A stretch of 64,000 bases of DNA from Bemisia tabaci (lineage: Eukaryota; Arthropoda; Insecta; Hemiptera; Aleyrodidae): contig NC_092796.1 of the NCBI RefSeq assembly GCF_918797505.1, positions 58,248,851 through 58,312,850 on the forward strand, in the 5' to 3' direction. The notes under the pieces were generated by a model. That model was not told the DNA's origin. It made no database searches and saw only the letters and a program-made list of their open reading frames with translations. Both the position numbers and the translations under genes were made by a program. Positions 11,961 to 24,277 of the stretch are shown piece after piece; position 1 is the first letter of the stretch; every line of letters starts with the position of its first letter.

Positions 11961-13020
11961 CCTCTCTCGCGATCGGAGGATGAAGAGCGTTGAAAGACAG
12001 GCCTGCCTTTTTTTCTCTTTTTTTTTCAACGCCCCCTCCCCCACCACCTCCGCCCCGTCCCCCCGGGGTCGCGGCTACCTGTGCGGGCCATACGTTGCAC
12101 TTATGAATTTGATTTGAGTCGTATGCACTGATGATACTCACTGGAGCTCAAATCGTTCACTCAATTTGAAATTTTTTTGAATTTTTTGTCCTTGCTTTCC
12201 CCGCAGAATTGTGTTGACCCAGCACTAGTCTCCCATTTTGTTATTTGGGTTGTATATAGTTTTCTCTCTTTTTTTCTTCCTTTTTTTTCAAATCGGTTGA
12301 TGGAAGGCTATAGACTGCAGCAAAATCACTACGGTTTCTCGGAGACTGGTTTTGACACTCAGGAACTGATTTGCTCACTACACAGTAAGAAAAAGAAACC
12401 GAGTTTTGCGTTAATACGGGGAGTAGAACACTAAGTATCCTGATAGTGCGGCTAACCTTTTTATTCGTTTTTTCTTGGGTTACCTAAATCTTTGATTTGA
12501 ATTGGAATCCAAAGATTTGTCTTTGGATTGATATTTCACAACCTCGTTGAAAATTCGATGCGAGCCGCCAGGATCGAACCTGAATCGCATTGTGCTTTGC
12601 AATATATCGATTGATCTGCCATGCAGGACACTTTATTCATCCTCAGCCCAGATGTCTCAGAGTCACTTACGGTTTCTGTCGATTCCACCTAAAATTCGGT
12701 CAATTTTGGTTGGTTTGACCAAAAATAGGATTTCAAAGTACCCCTAAACACGGAAATGTTCAACTCTACAAGGCTATCCAGCGTCGCTCAGTCTCCAAAA
12801 ATCCCTCATTAATTCAAAACTGCCGAAGTTAAACCACCCAAAATCCAATTCAGTACGCAGCAACTCTACCGCGATGAGTCGACCACTTTTCACCCCCGCT
12901 GTGACGTCAGAGGGTGTGTGATTCCTCCAACGAAGTCAAAATCCGCTCACAAGAGGGATCAGCCCGAAATGCAGTGGGTTCCTCGTCGGGAATAGCGACG
13001 GATTGTGGAAAGTTAGACGG
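11961..13020. other. Spacer with repeat fragments
   Basis: Polypyrimidine/C-rich stretch 12005-12065, small fold-back near 12490-12530, fragment of the CAGTGGCGTG family at 12590-12625. No gene. Confidence 0.5.
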
Positions 13021-13255
13021 TGCACTGTGGATCGAGTCAATCAGAGAGACTGGACATGTGATTTTTGAGTAAAACTGCAAATTTTGATGTTTATTCTGTC
13101 ACCTTTTAAATTTTGAGGGGTACTTATGTCAGAAAATTTCACGAGGAAACTAATGGAGCCACTTTTATAATCTCTAATTGCTGAATGAACGGAGTTATGA
13201 GCTTTTAAAGTTGTCAAATTTTGTCCGTCTTCTATGATTGACTCGATCCACTGAG
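13021..13255 (+). mobile_element. TGGATCGAGTCAATCA-type MITE
   Basis: cactgtggatcgagtcaatc at the left and gattgactcgatccactgag at the right; interior with aaaactgcaaattttgatg. A diverged left part of the family is at 4811-4985 (tggatcgagtcaatcagaaa, aaaactgcaaattttgacg). Confidence 0.82.
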
Positions 13256-14943
13256 CGGGGGCCGCGTAACAAGCCGCGGGCGGACCCTGGCGGTGCAGAC
13301 GAACCCCGAATCGGAGGGCGAAAGGGAGGGAGACGGGAAGAAAAGGAGATGCCCGCCTGGGGGGATGCACAAGCACGGGGAGAAAGGGACGGCCCGAACC
13401 CACCTGTTCATAACGGATACCAGACGCAGACTCCAGGATCCAGATCAACGTTGCCACGCGGTCGGCTTCGCGCTCCAGACTGGAGCGAGGTTAACGCGAG
13501 CTCTTTCTACTTCTCGCGAGTGTTTTTCCTCGCACGCGAAAACCCACAATTTTCCGCTTACGAGATCTCCCGCGACCTGGATAAGCGCACGGGAAACTGC
13601 TCGAGAATTGAATTTCAAGACCGGGATCTTGGATCATCAAGGGTACTTACTCTTGAAGCGGCGAAGCGTCATTCGTGTTTTATATTTATTGCCTTCTTGA
13701 AATTTTGGAGTAAAATTCTGTGCCGAAGTCTTTATGGCTCGTATTTGATAGTGGTTCTATGTATCCTTCGGTTCAAAACAATAGAACATAACCTAAAACA
13801 TAAATTTTAGAATTCAAGTTGGAAAAGCTGAAAATGAGAAAATTCCTAACATTTTCACTTTCAATTGCCATTTTGTACTCATAAGAATCAAAAATCCATC
13901 ACAAAAATCCCGTTCTCTCAGATTTCTAAATTGACTTTTGAGGCTATGCTTACATTGTCAACCAATTGATATCGATACAATCTCACCTGTTTGATGTATC
14001 GAATACAATCTGTAACGCCTAAAACCACCGAGTGATATGAATTCGGAACGCAATTTACTCCTTTCAAAGTGACTTTAACTATTAAGGAGCGGAATCTACT
14101 TCTGTTGCCGGGTGTCATACGTTTTTAAAGTGCTAATTTTACTTCACGTACATAATTAATATGTCATCTTTCGTGTTAACTCCACCCTTCCGCCAGTGTG
14201 GACCCACCTCTCGACTGTTCGAAGATTTGGGACATGGTGAGCGAAGCCGATTTTTTCCCCCGAAAAAACCACTCAACCGACATGTAACTCGATGTGGACT
14301 TGGGTGATTTCTCCGGTGATAGCTCTGCGCTCGTTTACGGAGCGATGGGCGATGCAATGGACGGACGTGGACCGGGGCGCAAGACGGTGGTGGTGCGGTC
14401 GCTCAGTGAAACGAACCATCATTAGAAGTTGGAATTGTAATTTTGGACAAATTTTGGGGTTTAATTTGTTAAGTTTTTAAGTCAAACGGGTACTTTGTAT
14501 AGAAAATTGTATGATGTAACCATTGGGATGAGTTTTAAATCCTCGATGTTTTGTGTTGACGGAGGTATTAGCTTTTCAATTTTCCAAATTTTGTCCGATT
14601 TCCCGCATGGACTGGTTTCCATTGTGCGGCGGGAGTGGACGCGTTAACCTCAACGTAGGTGTATTTAGGATAGTGGCGCTCGCGCGTTCTCGCGTTTCAC
14701 CTCGTTCCAATTACGGCCCGAGTGCGAATGCGGCTCCCGACTGCGGATGCAACGATGATAAGCAGACATGCTACTCACATTGATCCAAAGCCCGTCACCA
14801 GCTCCTAAATCCACCCCGAATTTCCAGTCGCCCGGTCTCAACCGCACCGAAACCCGGAAAAATTGACGGCAAAATTATTTTTCCTGGAAAATATTATTCT
14901 GTTACGAAGTATGGTGTCTACAATGAAAAAAACTCCGGCCGTG
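13256..14943. other. GC-rich patch then spacer
   Basis: 13256-13500 is GC-rich and gives frames of 135-190 codons that look compositional. 14290-14700 has a possible decayed element (gtcgctcagtg ... ccattgtgcggc). No gene supported. Confidence 0.5.
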
Positions 14944-15211
14944 GCCCCGCTTTCCCTGGTCCTAGACTCCAGTTTTCGGTCCACGTTCTGGGCTCAGAGG
15001 CCGAAAGTTCCGGGTGCCGGAGCCGTAGCCTCGGTTGCTCCGGGTGCCGGAGCCGTAGCCTCGGTTGCTCCGGGTGCCGGAGCCGTAGCCTCGGTTGCTC
15101 CGGGTGCCGGAGCCGTAGCCTCGGTTGCTCCGGATGCCACGCCCGAAACTTTCGGCCTCTGAGCCCGGAACGTGGACCGAAAACTGGAGTCTAGGACCAG
15201 GGATAGCGGGG
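14944..15211. mobile_element. Hairpin element with a 30-bp minisatellite in its loop
   Basis: Arms ccccgctttccctggtccta ... tggtccacgttc... fold onto the inverse at 15165-15211; inner arms gggctcagaggccgaaagtt / aactttcggcctctgagccc. Between them are four near-perfect 30-bp units (15010-15129) and a fifth degenerate start. It reads as PGAGAVASVA repeats in one frame, but this is not a gene. Confidence 0.87.
15010..15129. repeat. Four 30-bp tandem units
   Basis: Unit starts ccgggtgccggagccgtagc and ends ctcggttgct. Units at 15010, 15040, 15070 and 15100 look identical. Confidence 0.95.
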
Positions 15212-16498
15212 AAAAACTGGGATTCATCAGAGAATGAAAAATTTCAGGGAAAATTAGGGAATCAGTGCCAATAACCGACAGGGTGGCTAGCGACCAGGAA
15301 AAGTCAGGGAAGTACGTCAACGGTCCGGGAATTTTTTGTAGTTCCACCTAAAAATTACGAAGAATCCAATTGGTTAAGATAATACCAGGACAGCTTTTTA
15401 ATAAAAATGATAATTAAAACACAAACTTTTTGTTTAACTAATTGTATTTTTTCTCGTTTGTTCACAGGTGAGTCTCTTTTTTGGATGACATACTTGGATT
15501 ACTTTTTGAGCGAGTCATTGGTATGTACTTCGCAATTTTTTTTCGCAGTATGTCAACCGATGGAAGTTTCCAGTAGTAGACCGGCAGGAGCTGTACGCAA
15601 AATAGCGTTATAGAAATAACCCTTTTCTTGAAAATTTTTACCAACCATTTCGCCATTAATCCAAATCCTTAAAACATTTTCAAAATTAAAACGCTTTATG
15701 GTCAAACATATACGGGAGCAGATTTTTTCTCGAATTTATGGGTGAATGAGTTTAACATTTTTAAGCGTTAGCGCGAAGCTTACGTTAGAGGACATCTGTT
15801 GAAGATCTTTTAGTGCCCTTCCTAAAACGACTGAAATTAGACTGCGTGAAATGAACTAAGATACATTTCGGGAAGGAAAATGGTCGGGGTAGTTTTGAAC
15901 TCAGATAGTCGCACTTTCTCTCCCGTCGAAAAATTCAAAGTCGAGAAATCATGCTTTGAGCGTGAGATCAGTGGTTCAACCTTGTCTTCATCGTTGAGTC
16001 TTATGGAGAAACAACAATTCAAACCTACTTTTCTGAGTTCAAGCTTAACGTGACGTTATGCGTTCATGTTGAACTCGTTTGCGTTGTCAGCATCCCCCAG
16101 TGTAGAGGAACCAAACCGATCCACTCGAGCAAAAATTGGGAAAAACCCGTGTAAGAGAAAAGAGCTTGTTGCCCTGAATCCTAAATAGGGCGAAGTGAAC
16201 GAGCCCGACGTCGCTGCCAGTGAAATGTGACAAAATTATACGGCGGAATAAAAATTAAAAGGAGAGAAAGGCTCGGTTACTCGAGGGTGAACGAGGATCA
16301 ACGGCGTCCCGGAGGTCCGTTGCCAACGCCGCGTCTGTCCGCGGTTTCGACCGGGGTCGGCGGAGTCATCGCCGCGAAACTTGGCAACCCCGCGCCGTCC
16401 CCGAAGCATCCTGTTGCCAGGGAAACCTCGCGGACGCAACACGCTCTACACTCGAGCCTCGCATTTGCGTGCCGCTCCCGACGAAGGCGCCGCTCGCA
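15212..16498. other. Spacer and GC-rich patch
   Basis: agggaaaattaggg-type repeat debris at 15225-15330, then AT-rich spacer, then a CpG-rich patch from 16280. The 160-codon frame at 16227-16709 crosses into a tandem duplication and is not a gene. Confidence 0.5.
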
Positions 16499-17066
16499 GC
16501 GTTTCCGGCTCTTTAAACAGCGACAACGCTCGTTAGGCGGATCATGCAGGGTGTCTGCTGGTCCGGAAATAGTACTGATTTTTAGGGCAATCCGGAAGTA
16601 CTTCGGAGAATTACGGAAATTCCACAAAAAGATCCGGAATTTTTTATTTCATGCCAACTCGAGTAATTCGACATCGTCCTCGGGTGAATTCTGTTTTGAG
16701 AACCACTGAAGCGGGCAACCCGGTGTTTCCTGATTTCGTGATGGTAGTCCGGAAATACTTCGGAAAATTACGGAAATCCCGCAAAAAAAATTCGGAATTT
16801 TTTGTTTCATGCCATGCCTTTATACAAGACAGCCTGTAGCGTTTCTTGCTCTTTAAACAGCGACAACGCTCGTCAGTGGGAGCAGGGTGTCTACTGGTCC
16901 GGAAATGGTACCGATTTTTAGGGCAATCCGGAAGTACTTCGGAGAATTACGGAAATTCAACAAAAAGATCCGGAATTTTTTATTTCAGCTAACTCGAGTA
17001 ATCCGACATGGTCCTCGGGTGGATTCTTTTTTGAGAACCACTGAAGCGGGCAACCCGGCGTTTCCT
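16499..17066 (+). repeat. Direct tandem duplication, period about 337 bp
   Basis: 16499-16731 and 16836-17066 match: ctctttaaacagcgacaacg, gggtgtctgctggtccggaa, gaagtacttcggagaattac and gagaaccactgaagcgggca occur in both. A third, partial block (gtccggaaatacttcgg) sits at 16747-16812. Confidence 0.87.
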
Positions 17067-17340
17067 GTCGGGGGTCCAGGTCCACCCTGCGTCAATTTAT
17101 TCAACAGCGAGAGTGCGATGTGCATCGAGGAGCCTAGGAGGGCCATACGCAACGGGGCCTGCGTCTGATTCATTCACAGGGTATCTACCGGTCTCAAAAA
17201 CAGAGGATTGTGTTGAGAAAGTTTTATTAGGTCTGAAAAATTAGGGAAAAGTTAGAGATTTTAACGAACGAGACTGGAATTTTGAAAAATCTTGAAAATC
17301 TAATCTTGAAAAAACGACGGCTCCGTGTACGCAATCACAT

Positions 17341-17593
17341 CGTCGTCTCCCCCGCGAAAGAACGTAACTGCATTTCAATGTTGCCGAGTTTAATCTCGCT
17401 AATTGCAGTTTTAACAGGGAAATCTTGGGCATTACCGTCTGAAATTTTCGTTGAATTTTCCTCTGAGCTCGAGCAAAAATCGGAGAAAATTTGAACTAAA
17501 ATTAAACAATTCCATAATTGTAAAAAATTGAATTGTCTCAGACAATTTGGCAACTTCGGAATGGAATTACGTTTCTTCGTCAGAGAGACGACG
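17341..17593 (+). mobile_element. CGTCGTCTC-type MITE
   Basis: cgtcgtctcccccgcgaaag with aacgtaactgcatttcaatg and ttgccgag at the left; the right end is its inverse (ggcaacttcggaatgg, aattacgtttcttcg, agagagacgacg). About 45-bp termini. Confidence 0.82.
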
Positions 17594-17747
17594 ACATGAG
17601 GTACATTCTGATAATCGATCCTTTTCCAGAGGCTTAAATGGGAAATCAATCAATTTGTCGTAAAGCACGCAGTTGAGTCATCGAGTGTACTTGATCGGAA
17701 ATCACGCGATGACCCACGCACACGAGTAAAAGCTTGTCGGAGCCATC

Positions 17748-17995
17748 ACCGCGTACCAGTGAAAAACGCCATATGATCATTCGAGAGTTGCCAAATTTCC
17801 TCCGAGAAAATGTTCCCATGGAAAAAAAGTTATGCATATTTTTCCTCGAAATTTTCACATACACTAGATAGAGGTGTGAACAAAATTTTCTGGAAAATTG
17901 GAGAAAAATGTACACAACTTTCCCGGGAAATTCGTATTTTATCGAAGGAAACTTGGCAGCTTCTCAGTGCTCTTGCGGCGTTCTCCCTTAGTATA
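17748..17995 (+). mobile_element. CTGCCGTGC-type MITE, diverged
   Basis: Left accagtgaaaaacgccatat and gagttgccaaatttcc; right aacttggcagcttctcag and gcggcgttctcccttag. Confidence 0.65.
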
Positions 17996-20320
17996 CAAAC
18001 CCGCGAGCGAGAGTGGAAATACGTCAAACGACCAACACCTCTTGTAGCCGGATAATTTAAAATTGTGCGAAGCGAACCCCCGTACCGCTCGATCAATCAC
18101 CGAACTAATCTCAATTAGACCAAGGCTCGCCGCGGAGGTGGGGGGAGGGGGGAGGTTGTGTCGGACAACGGGGGCGAAGCAGAAATCCCTGGGAAACACG
18201 GGGCCCGGAGAAAGCTGAGAGGACGGGAGCAACGCGAAATCATTTGTCTTGAAGAGCCATTCACCAACCGACCCGGGTGATTTATCGCCGGTCCCCCAAG
18301 TTGCCGATTCGCCCATCGCGCCCCCCGTCCCCCATCCGAAAAATTAAAGGAGGGAATTGAAAATCGTGTGACGTAATCGTAAATCATACGGGGTGTTATT
18401 TCTAGGTTATGTCCGAATTGTTTAAAGTTCGATTTCAAAATGGAACGGTTTTGATATCCCGAAATTTGGTGCTATCAGCAGCTAGGGTGACTGCAGGTCT
18501 TGAAAAACCAGGAACTGTCGGGAAAATTAGGGTAAAGTCAGGGGATTATATGTAAAAACCTGGAAGTTCGAACATTTCTTGATATTTGAAGTTTGGAAAA
18601 CATTATCGCTAATCACACGATCAAACTGAGCCTTGATCTAGTTCTGGGCGCAATGCCTTTAGTTGTTGTACCTTGAATTGTGAACAGGGGTATGTTTTAG
18701 TAAGGAATTACAATTCCTTTAGTCTATTGATTTTAGTTAAGTGAATGATTAGTTCCTGGAGAGAAAAGGTCCACATAATTTTCTCTGTCGTTTCCAGTGA
18801 AATCATCCCCAAACTCGTTCATTTTCATTCTTATGCACGCATTTTGTCGGTTGGAAAAAGTCAGGGAATTTCGATAATTTTGGTCAGGACAAATGTGGAA
18901 TAGTCAGGAAAATTTTACCTGAGGTCTTTAAACGTCCCTTCCTGCAACCAATAGTATATACGTATGAAACTGACATTAATTGAACGATGTCATCAACATT
19001 TTACTGTGGAAAGTGTACAGTTACTTAATACAAAATCGCGATCGAAGTCAAAAACGTCAACAAGTAAAAACGTATAAACAAGGTTACAAAATTGAAACTC
19101 TAGAAAAACAGAATTTTTCGAGTCGGCACAGGTTCATTTTCAGGTGTACAAACGGAGAAATTAATGAAAAATTAAGTGGGGACCTGATCCCAGTTGTTAT
19201 CACGTAATCACTCTAAGTAGGAAAGAGTGGTTGCGTGATAACAACTAGGATAAGGTCATCGCTCAATTTTTTTATCAATTTTCTTTGTTTTCGCAGCTGA
19301 AAATGAGCCTGTTACCGCTTAAAACGTCCCGCTGCTAAACTATTTCAAATTTTTAGCCTTATTTACACATTTTTAGTTGAAATTCTCAAGGAAATAAATT
19401 TCAGTTTTTTACTCTCTCTTCGTTTCAAAGTCATGATTGTTTTAAATTGATATTCGCATCATAATTGTAACAGGGTGTTCACCTATCAGTAACGACCGGA
19501 AATTATCAGAAAATTTGATTTCATCAGGAAAAATCGGGAAAATTGGTCTCGGCTCAGGAAATCTTAGTGTGTCAAGCATTTTCCAACGACATGTTAAGTT
19601 TAACATTAGCAAAATTGAAACAGCATTTGATCCCATTCATTAAATATCTCGGTTTGTAAACTCAAACGAGTGTCTAATCATTCGCGTAAAAATCAGGTAA
19701 TTTCATTCCAAATATCAGGAAAATTCACTGAAACGTCAAAAAAATTCATAATGAAATTTTAGTAAACACCCTGTATACATAAACGAGGTTATTTGTTGTT
19801 CCTAGATTGAGTGTATCGTAATAACCAAAACAGAACTCTGAAATCGTCCCAGGCGAAAGCACTAATGGAATCATATCGACGTATGAATAAATCCAGCGTA
19901 ATTAAAAGAGAATTGGAAAGGCGATCGGGAACCTCGCCGAGGCTGGGTCCGGGGTTGAACATGTTACATCGTTGATGGTTCGGCCGGACATGTGCGGGTG
20001 CCGAGTTCTCGTGAAAAATGGGTGGATCCGACGGAAACATCCGGGAAGCCTCCTCGAGCCGACAACGCGGAGCAGGCACAAGGGCTTCGCCAAAACCACC
20101 CTCCCCGATATCGCGGCCTTGTCGGGGACCGCGAACCCCCTCGATCGATAGCCACGCTGCCAAATCGGGAAACCCCTATCGGAGGGAACTCCTGTTGCCG
20201 GGAAGTTGAGGCTGTAATGGTCTTAAAATACGCTGTTAATCGTGACGTCAGCACAGGGGTTCTCCTCTATAGCTAATCGGATCCAAATAATAACAGTCAC
20301 CTAACAGCATGGTGACTAAT
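17996..20320. other. Spacer with GC patches and repeat debris
   Basis: GC-rich patches at 18110-18340 and 19920-20180; tcaggaaaatttgg-type repeat debris at 18490-18925 and 19470-19770; one hairpin (19118-19320). No coding exon seen. Confidence 0.5.
19118..19320. mobile_element. About 200-bp hairpin
   Basis: Central pair cagttgttatcacgtaatca / ttgcgtgataacaactagg with outer cacaggttcattttcaggtg / cagctgaaaatgagcctg. Confidence 0.78.
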
Positions 20321-20442
20321 GGTCCAGTTACACGATCAAATTGAGCCATCAAATTGAAGCTCTGATTGGTGGAAAAAGACCTGAGGTGAGGATGCGACCA
20401 ATGAGAGGCCCAATTTGATCAATTTGATCGTGTAACTGGACC
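20321..20442. mobile_element. 122-bp hairpin
   Basis: ggtccagttacacgatcaaa at the left, tttgatcgtgtaactggacc at the right; inner ctctgattggtgg / ccaatgagag. Confidence 0.87.
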
Positions 20443-22012
20443 TTAGGACCTGGGAAAACCCGGGAATTACCGGGATTTGTCAGGGAATGAGACACATATC
20501 CGAGAGAATCAGGGAATTCTTCAAAATATTGATGTCAAAAACCGAGAATTTCTTCTTTCTCCAATCGGAAATCGGATTATTCTTTAAATTAATGATTTTT
20601 GCTCATTCAGCTTCAAAGAATCTGACGAAAGATGAAAAAGTTGATTTTTTCCCACAGACTTCATCAGCGGTTAAGGAGATACGGTGCGATCAGTCATCTT
20701 ATCTCACGGTTAATGAATCAAAATCGAAATTCAATTAATATACGTTGTCTTTTCAAGGATGCTAGAGAATTACCTTCTTCATTCACGACTTCCATCCCTC
20801 CTGAAGTCAAATGTCAGGAAAAGTAGACCAAGTCGGAGAAGAAATAGCGCTTTTTCCAGGAGATTGGGAAATATGAAGGTGGAGCACACCGACGAGCAGG
20901 GAGTGGTGGGGGGGGGCTCCAAAAAATCAACCCCTGCCGCGGGGGCGGGGGCGAAAGAGACGGAATCTGAGGCGGTTAGCATGACTAATGTATTTCACTC
21001 GGACGAGACGCGCTAGCTTGGCTGTGCTTTCAGCATTTGTCAGGCTCCAATGAATAAGTGAGCACTCATATTCTCGACCCGGTGTCCTTCAATCCATATT
21101 TTCCGCACATGTCGAGGAAATATGAAAAATTCACCGACTCCACGCCGAGTTGCCGCCTTTTCCTCTCCGTTTAAGTTCGTGCCCCGTCATAGCATCCTAA
21201 TGATATTTTAAGAGAGTTTTGCTTTCAGTTCAAATAACCCGGTTCTCGGTTTTCGGGAAACAACAAATTTGCTGACTTATTCGTAGCATAAGTCTTTTCC
21301 AGGTGTAATAAGATTCGAGGTAAGCCTATCCTGGCTTGGCTCCTTCCTCTAAATTTAGTTTCTCCCTTGAGAAATTTACGATAAAACCAACTGCCAACTT
21401 CATTCCCTCCTAGGCTTGACTTTCCGCTTTCCAACAAACAAAAAGAACAGACTCCTGGAAGGATGCTATACAAACACGCGCTAATTTTTAATTTTAAAAA
21501 CCCTGTAGTTTTTTCATGTGTACCCATTGTTAGTTCAGTTTTCTTAAGTAAAACCTAATCGCAGGATTTCTATCGCCACCTGGTTTACTCTCCCTTAAAA
21601 GTTACCACCTTTTCGCCAAAAAGAGTCGAAATATTGGATTATTATCACGAATCTATCATCGTCATGGTTAATTTCATTTAGAAGTAAGGCTCCGTCCGAC
21701 CCAACTACATTTCTGCTCAATAATAAAAGTGGTAGCATTTCGAAGTGTAAGCTCGTCATTGCCGTGTTTGTTACATTAGATCGCGTTTTGCCTACACCGT
21801 TGAAGGAAGGCGAAATAAGTATCCGTTACGTATTCATCATGCCTGAATCCTTTCAAAGAAAGCCTTAATGTAAAAAAATATTCCGTTAACCAAGTGGGGA
21901 GATGGCAGAAGTGCTCTTATAGTTTGAAAGTCCGGAGATTCAAAATCGCTCTCGGAAAGCTGATACTTCCACCTGCGGCTCGGTTATTGGCGAGCTTTCC
22001 AGTGCCCCGATC
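20443..22012. other. Spacer, nothing recognised
   Basis: Repeat debris (gggaattaccgggatttgtc) at 20455-20520, G-rich patch 20880-20960, otherwise AT-rich without supported frames. Confidence 0.5.
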
Positions 22013-22149
22013 CTTACGTGAATCAGTTGTTTTCGAAAGGGACCAAGTTCATTTTTGCATGAGCCTTGATTTGCGTTAAAGGGCTCACTAACCGCGACTC
22101 ATCGAGGATAGACCTGTTCCCTTTTGAAAACAACGGATTCACATACGTT
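22013..22149. mobile_element. 137-bp hairpin
   Basis: cgtgaatcagttgttttcga with aagggacc at the left; gttcccttttgaaaacaacg with gattcacatacg at the right. Confidence 0.8.
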
Positions 22150-22971
22150 CTAATCAAGGCACTCTGGGTCAAAACTTTTTTAGAGGTCACCGTTTCTTTC
22201 AATTGCTTTCAAGTCTCCCTATCATTGCAACTTCTTCTCGCTTCTTCCTATCGAAACTTTACTTTTTGTTCCGTCGGAAGATTTTCGAAGCGTCCCAACT
22301 TGCGGCAGTGTTGCCAAGCCACATACAGACCTACAAACAGGATTCGATCACTTTCAACCTACTGATTTGAATACATTGAAACCTTGCTTATGGAGCCAGC
22401 AATAATTATACGGGTTATATTTTTGTCTTCTTCGCTACGTGGTGTCCTTTTCTTGACAATCGAAAAGTCAACCCTGTAACGGTATTAGATGAGACGAAAA
22501 ATGGCCGCTGAATCTCAGCTACAGCTTCAACCTCCTGTTTTTTAACCCCACGATGTGGCTTTTCATCGAAGTTCAGACAGATTGACCGTATGGCCATTGC
22601 TTCACTTCGTTGTGTAATGGACCATGACCGGTATGACAAGGCTTAAATTGATGCCGAGTCGCTATCGACAGTATTTATATCAGGAAATATCACTCGGAAT
22701 TTTTCATCGCCCGCAAAGTGGCGCATTCCTGGAAAAGTTGGCACAGTTTATCGAACCTCGAAAAGTTCGGAAATTATGCCGTCAAACCTCGAATTTTCTG
22801 TAGTCCAATTGAAACTTTCGTACGCATTTTGAACTTGTTATTTCTTGCAAGACGCGTTCTCATGGCCCAAATCCTTAAAAGTTCGGAGATCGCAAAATTC
22901 CAGGATACTCGGAGACGAGGTTAAACAAGACAATGTTGCATTAAATTCGACTCTGCGTTTCGGATTTTTCG
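22150..22971. other. Spacer, nothing recognised
   Basis: Only frames below 100 codons, no motifs or splice support. Confidence 0.5.
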
Positions 22972-23290
22972 GCCCCTCTCCCACCTCCTTCGTAACGTTT
23001 CTGTGACGTAGGTCCCCATTCATTACAAGAAAACCCAAAATTTTGTAGCGCCCTCCTCAACCGCCCTCCTCCCTACAGCGTTAGCATTTCATGCACGACC
23101 CCTTGTTAAGTACTGCCTCCCGGAAAATTCAGTGTTTTCTTTAGGCACGCGCTCTCATAGTTGACTTTCAACGCCCTCCTCGACCTCCCCTCCCCCACCC
23201 TTATTTTACGTAGGGCCCCATGTCACGCTGTCCCGGAAAATACGTTTTTTTTTTCTGACACGTGCTCTCCTAGTTGACTTTCGGTAATCC
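22972..23290 (+). repeat. Imperfect repeat array with gcgccctcctc blocks
   Basis: cgctctcatagttgactttc (23150) and gctctcctagttgactttcg (23264), cccggaaaat twice, and cgccctcctc three times. A relative starts near 63065 (ttttgtgacgtaggtatag, gcgttacgtaatttatgg). These recall GC-tailed ends of retroelements, not proven. Confidence 0.6.
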
Positions 23291-23329
23291 TTCTCAGGGT
23301 CATGAAACTCGGTTCGTCGGTATTTCTGC

Positions 23330-23640
23330 GTTCCGGTGTGCGAATTTGGAGGGGAGAAGCGGGGGCGGGGGTGAGGGAGGGGGGGGGGGTGCCCCCGCTC
23401 GGGTCGGGGGAAACGTGGATGCGAGGGCACGGGCACGGCGAGCCGGGTGCGCGCAAAGCACGGAATCGATCGGGAGCGGTGGCTGCTCACGGCTCGCTCC
23501 TCTCGCTGAGGGCCGGTGGCGGTGGGGCCGGGAACCGGCGAACGGCGAAATATCACTGAGCTTTCGAGCATTCCCTTGAAGCTTCACTCAGATCCAGTTT
23601 ATTTTGCCACAACCCCCCCCCCCCCTTCCTGCCGTCAGCT
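23330..23640. other. GC-rich island with G and C runs
   Basis: G run 23379-23389 and C run 23613-23626 flank a CpG-rich block whose frames on both strands (85-121 codons) are low complexity. Confidence 0.6.
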
Positions 23641-23753
23641 TCGCTCCCTCGTTGCCGCGTCTTCGGGTCTCACGGGTAAAATACAACATTTCGCAATTAG
23701 GAATTTGCAATTTTGGCCAACCCTCGAACACTTCTATCTACAACTCCTACGTA

Positions 23754-23957
23754 CACTGAAAAGAAAAGTGCCGCCGGGGAAGTCGCACTTACGGGCTATG
23801 TAGACACACCGACCGCGTTCCGGGCTTAGAGGCCGAAAGTTTCCGGTGTCTAGCACCCGGAGCAATAAATTGAAGCTACGGCTCCAGCACCCGGAACTTT
23901 CGGCCTCTGAGCCCGGAACGGACGGTATGTCTATATAGCCCGTACCTTTTTTCAGTG
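23754..23957. mobile_element. CACTGAAAA-type hairpin element, same family as 14944
   Basis: cactgaaaagaaaagtgccg at the left, ccttttttcagtg at the right; inner gcttagaggccgaaagtt / aactttcggcctctgagccc. Only one short loop unit (cacccggagcaat...) instead of a tandem array. Confidence 0.8.
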
Positions 23958-23965
23958 TGCTAATC

Positions 23966-24035
23966 AGTGGCGAGGTGATAATGATCGATTATCGATATTG
24001 CCTCATTTGAAGCTGTGGTAAATAATCGATTGTGA
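23966..24035 (-). mobile_element. CAGTGGCGTG-type MITE, half copy
   Basis: cagtggcgaggtgataatga and cgattatcgatattgcctca then ggtaaataatcgatt; the other half is missing. Confidence 0.65.
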
Positions 24036-24155
24036 GCTCTATACAGCGAAAAAAAGAGGATCGAAGTAAATTCCTCCATACGATTCGCGATGTTCGACAA
24101 AGTAAGACTATCGTTTTTCTAGTGTCACTTCTAATTTTCGTTTCCCTTGTTTTAC

Positions 24156-24277
24156 GTATCCCTCTTCATCGTAACCCAAAAAAAGTTAGCAATAGTGACG
24201 CCATTTCACAAGGTCTGTATCCCTCTTAATTGTAACCCAAAAAAGTCAGCAATTGTGACGCCATTTTACAAGGTCTG
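24156..24277 (+). repeat. Two tandem 61-bp units
   Basis: gtatccctcttcatcgtaac ... caaggtct and gtatccctcttaattgtaac ... caaggtct, directly adjacent. Confidence 0.9.

Noticed and set aside
12555..12600. tRNA-like T-arm (reverse strand of aggatcgaacct)
   Set aside because: The TTCGATC loop is there but the stem does not pair and no anticodon arm or D arm follows; the adjoining sequence is a MITE fragment.
13238..13810. 190-codon frame on the + strand
   Set aside because: Starts in a GC-rich patch and runs into AT-rich spacer; no domain, and overlapping frames on both strands point to composition.
14863..15347. Frames on both strands encoding PGAGAVASVA repeats
   Set aside because: They are translations of a 30-bp minisatellite within a hairpin element.
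23206..23587. Pro-rich frames of up to 121 codons
   Set aside because: Low-complexity products of G/C runs, present on both strands.
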